Source of the DNA: Bacteroidota bacterium
GTDB lineage: Bacteria; Bacteroidota; Bacteroidia; Flavobacteriales; Flavobacteriaceae
Reading direction: 5' to 3'
Assembly (NCBI GenBank): GCA_023434025.1
Contig: JAEYTL010000021.1
Coordinates: forward strand, 186,001-250,000
Length of the DNA stretch: 64,000 bases
Shown here in pieces: positions 26,368 to 34,825 of this stretch. How positions within the stretch are numbered: the first letter of the stretch is position 1; the number at the start of each line of letters is the position of its first letter. The position numbers and the translations under genes were made by a program. A model generated the notes under the pieces. The model saw only the letters and a program-made list of their open reading frames with translations. It did no database searches and was not told the origin of the DNA.

Positions 26368-28125
26368 CTATTCCACCACGATCATTCCCCAATACTTAAG
26401 AAAGGGTACCTTAAAATTAACGGAACTACCAACTTGTGTAAAATCAATTGCTGTGGCACTGCCTCCGTTGTAATCCGGAGAGGCATACCAGATTTTGGTA
26501 ACCGTACCGCTGACCTGAAGGTTCAGCATAGCCTGTTTTATATCCTCCGGAACACGTTGCGTTCCTTCTGTATCACGCCAGTTCAAAGAGTTGGCATTTG
26601 TGAAATTCAACAAATGAACCACCTGTTGTGCTCCTACCTGTTTTCCTACAGCAGCCACTTTGCCCATGGTTGGCGGCCAGCTCCCCAAATTCATTTTTCC
26701 GTCTCCTGAACTAATGAAAAGCGTATTAAAAATACCACCGTCGCGAAGCAGGTTCTGATAGGCTGTTAAAAAATCATAATATTCCAGCAAAGCTGTTTTA
26801 AGTTCAGCTGTCATGGACAAATTGGTATTCGGAAAATATTCTTTTGCCAGCATGTGCTCGCCCAGTTCAAGATGTGAACCGCCAAAGGCAAAGATTACAG
26901 CATCTGTAAGTAAAATACCGGGTGTATTAAAAATTCCCGGACTGTTTGCTTTGTTGTAATTCATATACGCAGCCAAAACTGTATTTTTGGTGTGGTTACT
27001 GTAGGCGGCATTGTCATTCAAGATATTTGTAAGGTCTTTAAATCCTTCGTTAGGCGACCAGACTTCGGTGTAAAGAAAATCCAGATTGCTGCCGGCCATT
27101 TCCGGCTGACCATATTGATTTACCGCATTCATGACCAGCTTTTTGTCCGGATGTGCTTGTTTCATTGCGTCAATAAAGGACGGAAATGCATTTTTTAAAT
27201 TTGCATCGGAACCGTCGTACCGGTATACCGTTCCTCTATCCCCCAACTGGTCTATGTGAAAACCATCAAAATCAAATACCTGGTAAACTTCATCATTCTT
27301 TTGTGTCAGGTAATTTTGCCATTGTGTATTGGCCGGATTCACCAAATAAATATCACTGATAAACGGAGCCGATAATTCATGCTTGTCTTTCATCATATGA
27401 TTGACATCCTTATAAATAAATAACTGCGGAGGAATTAAAGCCGGATTATAATCATTCAACACTCCGTAAGCCAAATTGTAAAACATCGTTTTCATATTGC
27501 TTTCATGGGCCAGGGTGATATAATCCTGCACCGTGCTCAAATAATTGTCCCGGTTAATAATATCGTTCCAAACCGGCATCGGGCTGTTCACTGTTCCTGC
27601 CAGAGGATTATGATGTCTGTAAAGCCAGTCATAAAACTGAAGACCGTTGATGTGGTATTTTTTCAGGTTAGCTATAACTTCCTGCTTTTGAGAAGCCGTG
27701 AGATTGCCAAAATCTGAGAGAAAACCATACCTCGGAAATTTAGACCAATCGGAAGATACATCAACGGCTACTGTGCCTAAAATCTGTGTCGTTCCGTCAT
27801 TATTATGAACATAAACTTCTGCCATGTATCCTTTAAAATCCGTTAAAGGCGGTGTCCAACTCCAAGTTGTTGCAGTCAGCGGTAATTCTCCCACAACCGT
27901 TCCCAAGTGTTTGTAGCGAATAAATGCATTTTCATAAAGTTTATCTGCCGTAAAAAGCACTGTTTCTCCGGGATTATAAACGGCTTTATCCGTAGTCATT
28001 TCGACATTTGGAATAACCGGATCTTCAACATACGGAATATCCGGATTGGTTTCATCATCACTACAAGCCAATAATAAGGTCAAACTTAAAATAATACTGT
28101 ATTTTGTAAACTTAAATTTTATCAT
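26368..28125 (-). CDS. Glycoside hydrolase family 66 dextranase, surface lipoprotein
   Basis: A 585-residue GH66 enzyme. The lipoprotein signal ends at Cys21 (LTLLLAC) and is followed by SDDETN, acidic as in Bacteroidota lipoproteins exported to the cell surface. An N-terminal beta domain (about 40-125) precedes the barrel, which opens FPRYGFLSDFG and HINGLQFYDWLYRHH. The nucleophile should be Asp292 (DGFHIDQLGD) and the acid Glu354 (FLYTEVWSP). GH66 comprises endo-dextranases and cycloisomaltooligosaccharide synthases; no CBM35-like insertion typical of the latter is seen, so dextranase is preferred. This enzyme fixes the PUL substrate as alpha-1,6-glucan. Its ATG overlaps the SusE-like stop by one base (TAATG). 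Confidence 0.93.
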   Translation of the reverse strand: MIKFKFTKYSIILSLTLLLACSDDETNPDIPYVEDPVIPNVEMTTDKAVYNPGETVLFTADKLYENAFIRYKHLGTVVGELPLTATTWSWTPPLTDFKGYMAEVYVHNNDGTTQILGTVAVDVSSDWSKFPRYGFLSDFGNLTASQKQEVIANLKKYHINGLQFYDWLYRHHNPLAGTVNSPMPVWNDIINRDNYLSTVQDYITLAHESNMKTMFYNLAYGVLNDYNPALIPPQLFIYKDVNHMMKDKHELSAPFISDIYLVNPANTQWQNYLTQKNDEVYQVFDFDGFHIDQLGDRGTVYRYDGSDANLKNAFPSFIDAMKQAHPDKKLVMNAVNQYGQPEMAGSNLDFLYTEVWSPNEGFKDLTNILNDNAAYSNHTKNTVLAAYMNYNKANSPGIFNTPGILLTDAVIFAFGGSHLELGEHMLAKEYFPNTNLSMTAELKTALLEYYDFLTAYQNLLRDGGIFNTLFISSGDGKMNLGSWPPTMGKVAAVGKQVGAQQVVHLLNFTNANSLNWRDTEGTQRVPEDIKQAMLNLQVSGTVTKIWYASPDYNGGSATAIDFTQVGSSVNFKVPFLKYWGMIVVE

Positions 28126-29588
28126 TAATTAATGGTTAATTCATTGGTATCTAAATTTATGGTAATTGTGCGGTTACCAGCCTGAGCGGCGGAAACAACC
28201 CATTTATTATCATCTCCGGCACAATTGTCTCTGTATAAAAAGCTCGTGTTTAAAATGGATTGGTTGGGCGTAGCTGCCACGATTTCAGTTCCTTCACACC
28301 AATTGGTATTAAATTTTGTGAATTTAAATTCACCAGCTGTAAGGTTGCCCGTAAAAGTGTAAACACTTCCGTTTTTAGTCATCGGTGTAAAAGAGCCCAT
28401 GCTCCAGCCATTGGGTGTGGCATCACCAATGAGGTATACCTCCACGGGAACAATTTTTATGGTGTTATTGGCGGTATTCAGGGTAATCTTATACCTGCCG
28501 GCAGTTGCTGCAGTTACCTGCCACTTATTATCCACGTCACAGCCTGAATTTTGTTCCACGGTAGTTGCCGTTAAAACTTCATTATCTACCAAAGGTCTAT
28601 ACCATTGGCCGCACCAATCTCCCGTTGCTCCGGCAAGTATTTTAAAATTTCCGGGTACAAAGGTAGCTTCATAGGTAAATACGAAAGGATTATCAGTTTG
28701 CGTAAAGGGTTTCGGATTATTGATATCCCATCCGCTAGGTGAAGCATCGCCTACTATCCATAATTGGGTGAACGGAGGAGCGTCAACTTCTTCTATCACA
28801 ATGGTCAGTTCAATCAGGTTAACGGTTAGTTTATACATTCCGGTTGATTCAATTGTCCACTGCAAATCGTCTCCGCTACCGCCAATGTTGTGTATGATAC
28901 TGTTTTCATTGTCTGCATTCCGGGTATAAAAATCCTGGCATAAACAGGAATCTGTACTCACAGCAAACTTAAAATTACCGTTGGTCAGTGTTCCTTCATA
29001 AGTAAATACGGTTGGATTTGAAGCAGCTTGAATCAGGGGGGTGGCATTTGTAATATCCCATCCGCCGGGTGTGGCACTTCCTACCAGAAACAATGTATTT
29101 GTCAAAGGCTGATAGGGGGTTAAGACCAAACTGATTTCTGAAACCTGGGTTGCCACATTTTCGTTGGCAAACGTTGCTATAATTCGGGCCTGTATGGAAA
29201 CAGGAGTACCGACCTGAGCTCCAAATGTTGTGAGCAACATGGCATTGAAAGTGGGAATACCTAACTCAAACGAAAAAACATTTTTCCCAAAATCATATTC
29301 TACGGGATTAGAAAAGTTATTTTCTGTCTTATCTAATTGTAACTTATAAAATATTGCCGAGCCGGTTCCCATATTGTTTCCGGTAGTCCAGTTGAACTGA
29401 AATTTTTCGTTAAACATGCTTGGTTCAAACACCATTTCTTCCCGGGAAGCCGTGAGTGCCAATTCATCTGTTGCAAAGGTCTGCCCGTCCAGATCATCAC
29501 TGCTGCAAGCCGACAAAAAAACCATCGATACAATTGAAAAGAAAGCCAATAGTTTTGTCCGATTCATTTTGTTTTTAATTGTTTTCAT
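28125..29588 (-). CDS. SusE/SusF-like surface glycan-binding lipoprotein
   Basis: A 487-residue lipoprotein (Cys28 in FLSAC, then SSDD). A SusE-type N-terminal domain (about 40-160) is followed by three tandem modules of about 110 residues starting near residues 164, 274 and 383, each opening with a variant of LxLVGDATPxGWDxxxxxP. These match the starch-binding modules of SusE/SusF. They hold alpha-glucan at the surface beside SusC/SusD. Several paired Cys occur within modules, which may form disulfides. It sits between susD-like and GH66 genes with 14-bp and 1-base junctions. Confidence 0.9.
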   Translation of the reverse strand: MKTIKNKMNRTKLLAFFSIVSMVFLSACSSDDLDGQTFATDELALTASREEMVFEPSMFNEKFQFNWTTGNNMGTGSAIFYKLQLDKTENNFSNPVEYDFGKNVFSFELGIPTFNAMLLTTFGAQVGTPVSIQARIIATFANENVATQVSEISLVLTPYQPLTNTLFLVGSATPGGWDITNATPLIQAASNPTVFTYEGTLTNGNFKFAVSTDSCLCQDFYTRNADNENSIIHNIGGSGDDLQWTIESTGMYKLTVNLIELTIVIEEVDAPPFTQLWIVGDASPSGWDINNPKPFTQTDNPFVFTYEATFVPGNFKILAGATGDWCGQWYRPLVDNEVLTATTVEQNSGCDVDNKWQVTAATAGRYKITLNTANNTIKIVPVEVYLIGDATPNGWSMGSFTPMTKNGSVYTFTGNLTAGEFKFTKFNTNWCEGTEIVAATPNQSILNTSFLYRDNCAGDDNKWVVSAAQAGNRTITINLDTNELTIN

Positions 29589-29602
29589 AGGATTATGTTT
29601 TT

Positions 29603-31087
29603 TTAATAACCTGGGTTTTGTGTTAAATTAGGATTTCTGTCCCGTTCAATTTGCGGAATAGGCAGTAATAAATGTTTTTGGGATGCATTTGTTTTCCCGA
29701 TGGAATGAAGAAAATCGATTCCATACTGACCATTGTTTACACGGATCAGATCAAACCATCGTTGTCCTTCAAAAGCCAATTCCATTCTTCGTTCTTTTAA
29801 AACGGCCATTCTGAACTGTCCCTGCGAAAGTCCGGTTATATCATTTAATCCGGCTCTGTTTCTAACCAAATTAAGCGGCGTTTCAGCCAAAGCTGTTTGT
29901 CCTAATTCGTTTAATGCCTCTGCTTTCATCAACAGTACATCTGCATAACGCATAACCGGAAAGTTCAGCGGACTGTTGTCATACGTAGGGGCAATGCTTT
30001 GCGGCACCAGAAACTTACGCACATTATATCCGGTTAACGAATAAGAGGCACTGTATTCCACTCCTTCAAAATCGGGACAACCTTCATACAAAACGGTAGT
30101 GTTTTTTCGAAGATCTCCTTCTTCATAGTTATTCATAAACTCGGCGGTGGGCTGATTCCATCCGTATGCTCCTGCCACCATTCCACTGCTTCTGGGTCCC
30201 ATAAAAGCACTTGTCCAGGAAGACTGGTTTTCATTGCTCCAAAAATCAAACCCTGCATTTGCCACGTATTGCACTTCAAAAAGTGACTCGTTTGAATTCT
30301 CCGTACTGGGATTAAAATTATCGCTGTAAGCGGTATTGAGGCTGTATCCCATTGTTTCAAGGCCTGATGTGAGCGTAACCACTTGTGACCAGTTTCCGAG
30401 AGTTAAATGAACTTTGGCCAGCATTCCCATTGCAGCACCTTTGGAAGCACGCCCTTTATCGGCATCACCATATTCCTGTTTGGCAGGCAATAATTCAACG
30501 GCCTTTTCCAGATCACTCAGTATCTGTGCATACACTTCTGTCTTTGGAGTTCTGGCAGGGTATAAATCACTGCTGGCGTTCTGAGGGGTTGTGACCAATG
30601 GCACATCACCAAAAAAGCGAACCAATATAAAATAATAATGAGCTCTCAAAAAGTAGGCTTCTCCCATACTTCTGTTTTTCACATTCTCATTAATGGTTAA
30701 TCCTTCGGCAGCAGCAAGCACAATGTTGGCTCTTAAAATTCCCGGCCAGGGGCCACGCCATAAATCCAACACCCCTTCATTATCTGTTGTGGTTACAAAA
30801 TTGGAAAGATTGGTTGTTTCAATTCCGTCCTGTCCTCCACCGGCTCCAACAATACTGTTTCCGGCAAAAATATCGGAAGTCCACATTCTCAGGTTATAAA
30901 GTTTTGGCCATTGCAGCGGCTGGTATGCCCCATTGACAACTGTAATCAACTCTTCTTCGGTAGTAGGATAATTACCTGTGCTGATAGTATCCAGCGGAAC
31001 TTTCTCTAAATAATCGTCACTGCATTGTACAAACGCCATTGCTACCAACAGCCCTAAAAATATTTTAATAGTTTTCATAGTCTTCAT
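29603..31087 (-). CDS. SusD/RagB family nutrient-binding outer-membrane lipoprotein
   Basis: A 494-residue SusD homologue: lipobox Cys22 (AMAFVQC, then SDDYLEKVP), N-terminal TPR helices (AYFLRAHYYFILVRFFGDVPLV) and the C-terminal SusD motif (VRNRAGLNDITG; LKERRMELAFEGQRWFDLIR). It forms the lid on the SusC barrel and captures oligosaccharide. The stop of the susC-like gene is 3 bp upstream, so the pair is co-translated. Confidence 0.96.
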   Translation of the reverse strand: MKTMKTIKIFLGLLVAMAFVQCSDDYLEKVPLDTISTGNYPTTEEELITVVNGAYQPLQWPKLYNLRMWTSDIFAGNSIVGAGGGQDGIETTNLSNFVTTTDNEGVLDLWRGPWPGILRANIVLAAAEGLTINENVKNRSMGEAYFLRAHYYFILVRFFGDVPLVTTPQNASSDLYPARTPKTEVYAQILSDLEKAVELLPAKQEYGDADKGRASKGAAMGMLAKVHLTLGNWSQVVTLTSGLETMGYSLNTAYSDNFNPSTENSNESLFEVQYVANAGFDFWSNENQSSWTSAFMGPRSSGMVAGAYGWNQPTAEFMNNYEEGDLRKNTTVLYEGCPDFEGVEYSASYSLTGYNVRKFLVPQSIAPTYDNSPLNFPVMRYADVLLMKAEALNELGQTALAETPLNLVRNRAGLNDITGLSQGQFRMAVLKERRMELAFEGQRWFDLIRVNNGQYGIDFLHSIGKTNASQKHLLLPIPQIERDRNPNLTQNPGY

Positions 31088-31090
31088 TTT

Positions 31091-34000
31091 TTAAAATCCA
31101 AGGTTAAGGCCAAGTGAAAATGTTCTTGTTACGGGATATACATTATTATCAATACCATTGACAGATACTTCCGGATCAAAACCACTGTAATCGGTGATGG
31201 TGAATACATTCTGTGCAGCAAAATAAATTTTGGCTGAAGTAAATATATTCTTAACGATTTCTTTCGGAAAATTGTAGCTCAAGCTAATATTTTTAAGCCG
31301 GATATATGAACCGTCTTCAATAAATCTGTCAGATACTCTTGCGTTGTTATTCGGATCACCAAATACAGCCCTTGGCATTGAATTACTGGTTCCGGGACCT
31401 GTCCATCGTCCGAGTGTAGCTGTAGTCTGGTTATTGGGAATCGACATGGATTCTGTATACATCCGGTTTGCATTGTATACATCGTTCCCACTGACGCCCT
31501 GAAAGAATATACTCAAATCGAAATTTTTGTATGAAAAAGTATTATTCAATGAAAAAGTAAACTTAGGATTAGGATTTCCTATAAATGTTCTGTCTTTGTC
31601 GTTGATGATACCGTCATTATTGAGGTCCTTAAAGCGTATGTCTCCTGCGGCCGTGCTGGTGGCCGGATTGGTTCCCGGCATTTGGACAGCGTGGTTATTG
31701 ACTTCCGTCTGCGTCTGAAAAATACCATCGGTCACATAGCCGTAAAAAACATTAACGGGATATCCGGCCTGAATAAGTCCGATGCTGCTGTTTAACCCGG
31801 TGCTTCCCGTAATAATCGGTGTGTCTCCGTTGATACTTTCCACTTTGTTTTTATTATAGGAAAAGACAGCATCGGTAGACCATTTGAGTGCATTAACCAG
31901 GTTTTTGGTTGACAAGGAAAATTCAAATCCCCGGTTCATGATTTTTCCGGCATTGATTGACGGCACATAAATATCTGAATAACCGGAAGTGACCGGAACT
32001 GACATCGGCACTAACATATCATTGGTATTCTTCACATAAAAATCGGTTATCAGGTTAATTCTGTTATTCAGGAAACTGGCATCCAAGCCCACATTAAACT
32101 GCTCCTGCCCTTCCCATTTCACATTCGTATTAGGCAAAACCGTAGGAACCACAGCACTCACATAATTGTTATTAAAATTGTAAAGTACAGTGTTATAGGC
32201 CGAGGCAAAAGCATAATTACCGATTTCCTGATTTCCTGTAATTCCGTATCCTACTCTTAATTTTAAGTCATCAACAACGGTCAGATTTTTCATAAAATCC
32301 TCTGCTGAAATTCTCCATGCCAAAGCTGCAGAAGGAAACCACCCCCATTTATTCCCCTGACCAAATCGTGAGGAACCGTCTCTTCTGATTGTACCCGTTA
32401 CGTAATATTTGCCGTTATAGTCGTAATTAACCCTTCCAAAATAAGACATCAATGACCATTCAGATGCATTTCCGCCAACTGTAGGCTGCAATGTTCCGTT
32501 ATCAATTTGCTGGGTATTATCGCTGGCAAATTTCTGGATGGAACCGTTTAAAAAATCAAACCGGTTTTCCTGGGCTCCGGTTCCTATTACGGCATTCAGA
32601 TTGTGGCTTCCGAACTGAATATCATACGTTATTGTATTGTCCCACAACAGCGTTATGCTTCTGTTAGAAGCCTGTGACAAATAGGAATTCGGCTGTACAT
32701 CTGATCCCCAGGAGTATTTGGGTGCCCAGGTTCTGTCAAACCAAAAATTGGCTTCTAAGCCTCCAAGGGATTTAAACACTAAATTTTTAAGCAGGTTAAT
32801 TTCCGTAAAAAGGGTACCTTGTACATTATATCCTTTGGTGGAAGTTTTTACGGTACTGGCTTTTCCGATCGGGTTTTCTACATCGCCGGAATAAAGCGGA
32901 TTGCCTGTCGGCCCTGTAAAGTTACCGGTTTCATCATAAATGGGTTGTGTAGGATTTGCCAAAAGTGCATTGCGGATGTCATACGCCCCGCGTTCCTTAT
33001 TGTCGTAAGCCAGTTTAAGACTGTTGCCGAACTTTATTGTTTTATTGATCTTGGTATCGGTGTTGAACTGAAGTATAATTCTTTCATAATCCGTATCCAA
33101 CACAATACCTTCCTGTTTAAAATAATTTCCTGAAACATAAATATTCGATTTTTCACTTCTGTTTCCGTATGCAAGGGTATAACTGGACATCATAGCCGGG
33201 TTAAATAACTTACCTACCCAATCTGTACCGGCTCCTAAGGCAGAAGGATCTGACCATGCCGGATTGGGAGTAAGTCCGCCGTTGGCAAGCATTTCATTGT
33301 TCAACGCCGCAAATTGAGCGGCATTCAATACCTCAACCATCGCCGTTTCGTTCTGAACACCGGTAAAAGCATCAAATGTAAGGGTTGAACCTTCCTGTTT
33401 AGCTCCTCTTTTAGTGGTAATGATGACCACCCCATTAGCTCCTCTTGAACCGTAAATTGCTGTTGAAGAAGCATCTTTTAAGACACTGATGGATTCCACA
33501 TCATTCATATTAACCTGATTAAGTCCGCCATTTAACGGCATTCCATCCACCACAATCAACGGATTATTATTGGCAATCGTTCCGGTTCCTCTTACACGGA
33601 AAGTTACATTAGAACCCGGTTCTCCGGAAGAAACGACCTGAACACCGGCGGCACGTCCCTGAATAGCCTGACCAATATCTGCTACGGGCTGATTTTTGGT
33701 TTTTCCCACATCAATGGCCGAAACAGATCCGGTTAAATCTTTTGGTTTTGCCTTACCGTACCCGATAACGACTATATCGTCCAGGGTCATGTTTTCGGAT
33801 AACAACCGTATTTCCAGGTTCGTTCCGTTTACGGCTACCTCTTTTTCGGCAAATCCCAGATAAGATATGATTAACACCGGATTTGCAGTGGTTAAATTCA
33901 GGGTAAATCTACCTTCTAAATCAGTAGACACTCCGTTAGCGGTTCCGCGTTCAACGACCGATGCCCCTATTAAGGGCTGATTCTGATCATCATAAACGAT

Positions 34001-34129
34001 TCCGGAGACAACTTGCTGCTTTGCCTGTTGAGTTGTTTGGGCGTATCCTTTAACGGAAAGAAAAGGAAGACCCCCTACTAACATTCCAAGCAAAAAGAGA
34101 CCAAAGAAGTATTTCTTTGCTGGTTTCAT
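31091..34129 (-). CDS. SusC/RagA TonB-dependent outer-membrane transporter
   Basis: A 1012-residue TonB-linked importer. After a signal peptide (FGLFLLGMLVGGLPF) comes a CarboxypepD-reg-like domain (VSGIVYDDQNQPLIGASVVE), the TonB-box region (LDDIVVIGYGKAKPKDLTGSV), the plug (GSNVTFRVRGTG; NPLIVVDGMPL; DASSTAIYGSRGANGVVIITTK) and a 22-strand barrel to the C-terminal Phe. I start it at 34129 because MKPAKKYFF opens a normal signal peptide; an in-frame ATG at 34159 would add ten residues. It moves glucan oligosaccharides over the outer membrane using TonB energy. First gene of the PUL operon. Confidence 0.96.
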   Translation of the reverse strand: MKPAKKYFFGLFLLGMLVGGLPFLSVKGYAQTTQQAKQQVVSGIVYDDQNQPLIGASVVERGTANGVSTDLEGRFTLNLTTANPVLIISYLGFAEKEVAVNGTNLEIRLLSENMTLDDIVVIGYGKAKPKDLTGSVSAIDVGKTKNQPVADIGQAIQGRAAGVQVVSSGEPGSNVTFRVRGTGTIANNNPLIVVDGMPLNGGLNQVNMNDVESISVLKDASSTAIYGSRGANGVVIITTKRGAKQEGSTLTFDAFTGVQNETAMVEVLNAAQFAALNNEMLANGGLTPNPAWSDPSALGAGTDWVGKLFNPAMMSSYTLAYGNRSEKSNIYVSGNYFKQEGIVLDTDYERIILQFNTDTKINKTIKFGNSLKLAYDNKERGAYDIRNALLANPTQPIYDETGNFTGPTGNPLYSGDVENPIGKASTVKTSTKGYNVQGTLFTEINLLKNLVFKSLGGLEANFWFDRTWAPKYSWGSDVQPNSYLSQASNRSITLLWDNTITYDIQFGSHNLNAVIGTGAQENRFDFLNGSIQKFASDNTQQIDNGTLQPTVGGNASEWSLMSYFGRVNYDYNGKYYVTGTIRRDGSSRFGQGNKWGWFPSAALAWRISAEDFMKNLTVVDDLKLRVGYGITGNQEIGNYAFASAYNTVLYNFNNNYVSAVVPTVLPNTNVKWEGQEQFNVGLDASFLNNRINLITDFYVKNTNDMLVPMSVPVTSGYSDIYVPSINAGKIMNRGFEFSLSTKNLVNALKWSTDAVFSYNKNKVESINGDTPIITGSTGLNSSIGLIQAGYPVNVFYGYVTDGIFQTQTEVNNHAVQMPGTNPATSTAAGDIRFKDLNNDGIINDKDRTFIGNPNPKFTFSLNNTFSYKNFDLSIFFQGVSGNDVYNANRMYTESMSIPNNQTTATLGRWTGPGTSNSMPRAVFGDPNNNARVSDRFIEDGSYIRLKNISLSYNFPKEIVKNIFTSAKIYFAAQNVFTITDYSGFDPEVSVNGIDNNVYPVTRTFSLGLNLGF

Positions 34130-34527
34130 AAAAATCTCAATTTGTAATTCGAATTTCATTTAATTTGGTTTGTTTAAGGTTAGATAAGTTCGTTTGAATT
34201 TTATGACCTGTTAATTTTTACAAAAAAATTTAGCTTGCAGTTTATCAGAATACTGCCCTGAAACCTTAATGCTTTGTTAATTTTTTAACCGGCAAAACAA
34301 AGGAACAAAATTTACCAAGCTGAAAACGATTTCGTAAAAAGCATATAGATAAATCCGGCCAACTACAACGTTATATTAAAAACAAAATACTGAATAACAA
34401 GCACTTAAAACAAAACTATTTTATTCAACTATATAGATTATTTTTAAGTTATTCTTAAAAAAAGTACTTTTAAAAAACACTTTCAACAATAAAACCGTTA
34501 TATTTTTTGTCAATCTCATTATTAAAA
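34130..34527. other. Leader and promoter region of the susC operon
   Basis: About 400 bp with no gene. It is very AT-rich on both strands. I find no exact TAnnTTTG box on the minus strand; TAAATTTTG near 34310 and a small ACGA-TT-TCGT palindrome near 34328 are the closest signals. A long 5' leader or SusR-type operator sites probably lie here but I cannot place them. Confidence 0.3.
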
Positions 34528-34758
34528 AGCAAAAAAGTCACGCCGCATTTTTATTGAAATGCAAGGTGACTTTGCCTCAAGGGGTTATTTATTACAGTGA
34601 GTCCGGTACAGATAAGCTTCTATTTTATACTAATCAAATCAGTTATGGTATGTTTTACCACAAATTACTTCGTTTATGCGACTCCCGGGTTTAAGGGCAT
34701 AACCAAACCACGATAAACTTGAAGTATATCGCTCTTGTTAGCAGACTAAAAAGTTGTA
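34528..34758 (-). ncRNA. Candidate structured small RNA between the PUL regulator and susC
   Basis: A gene-free stretch with its own -7 box on the minus strand (TACATTTG, 34769-34762) and a strong terminator (34530-34573), giving a transcript near 225 nt. Within it I see separate hairpins: CGATA/TATCG with inner ACT/AGT (near 34725-34705), TTATGC/GCATAA around 17 nt (near 34697-34669), and TGGTA/TACCA around 5 nt (near 34654-34640). No -33 box is clear. It could be a PUL-associated sRNA, a 6S-like or other known RNA I do not recognise, or a leader with conditional termination before susC. It is not similar to rnpB and I see no open reading frame. Confidence 0.45.
34530..34573 (-). terminator. 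Strong terminator upstream of susC
   Basis: AAAGTCAC (34534-34541) pairs with GTGACTTT (34566-34573); an inner stem GCATTT/AAATGC (34545-34550, 34557-34562) stacks above a 3-nt internal loop on each side. On the minus strand it is followed by TTTTTTGCTTTTT. It ends the candidate small RNA and any read-through from the regulator gene. Confidence 0.8.
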
Positions 34759-34761
34759 AAC

Positions 34762-34769
34762 CAAATGTA
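34762..34769 (-). promoter_or_regulatory. -7 box of the candidate small RNA
   Basis: TACATTTG on the minus strand matches TAnnTTTG exactly. It lies in the region just past the stop of the SusR-like gene. No matching -33 element is visible at 17-23 bp. Confidence 0.4.
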
Positions 34770-34825
34770 CTGAAAGAGCCTCGTTTTAGACTATTTTTCA
34801 GACCTGTAAAAATCTAATTTAAACA

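Noticed and set aside
30133..30360. 75-codon minus-strand open frame inside susD
   Set aside because: Different frame within a SusD gene whose own frame is complete.
31527..33133. Plus-strand open frames opposite susC
   Set aside because: They show no recognisable product. Antisense RNAs exist at some PULs, but I see no promoter that would support one here.
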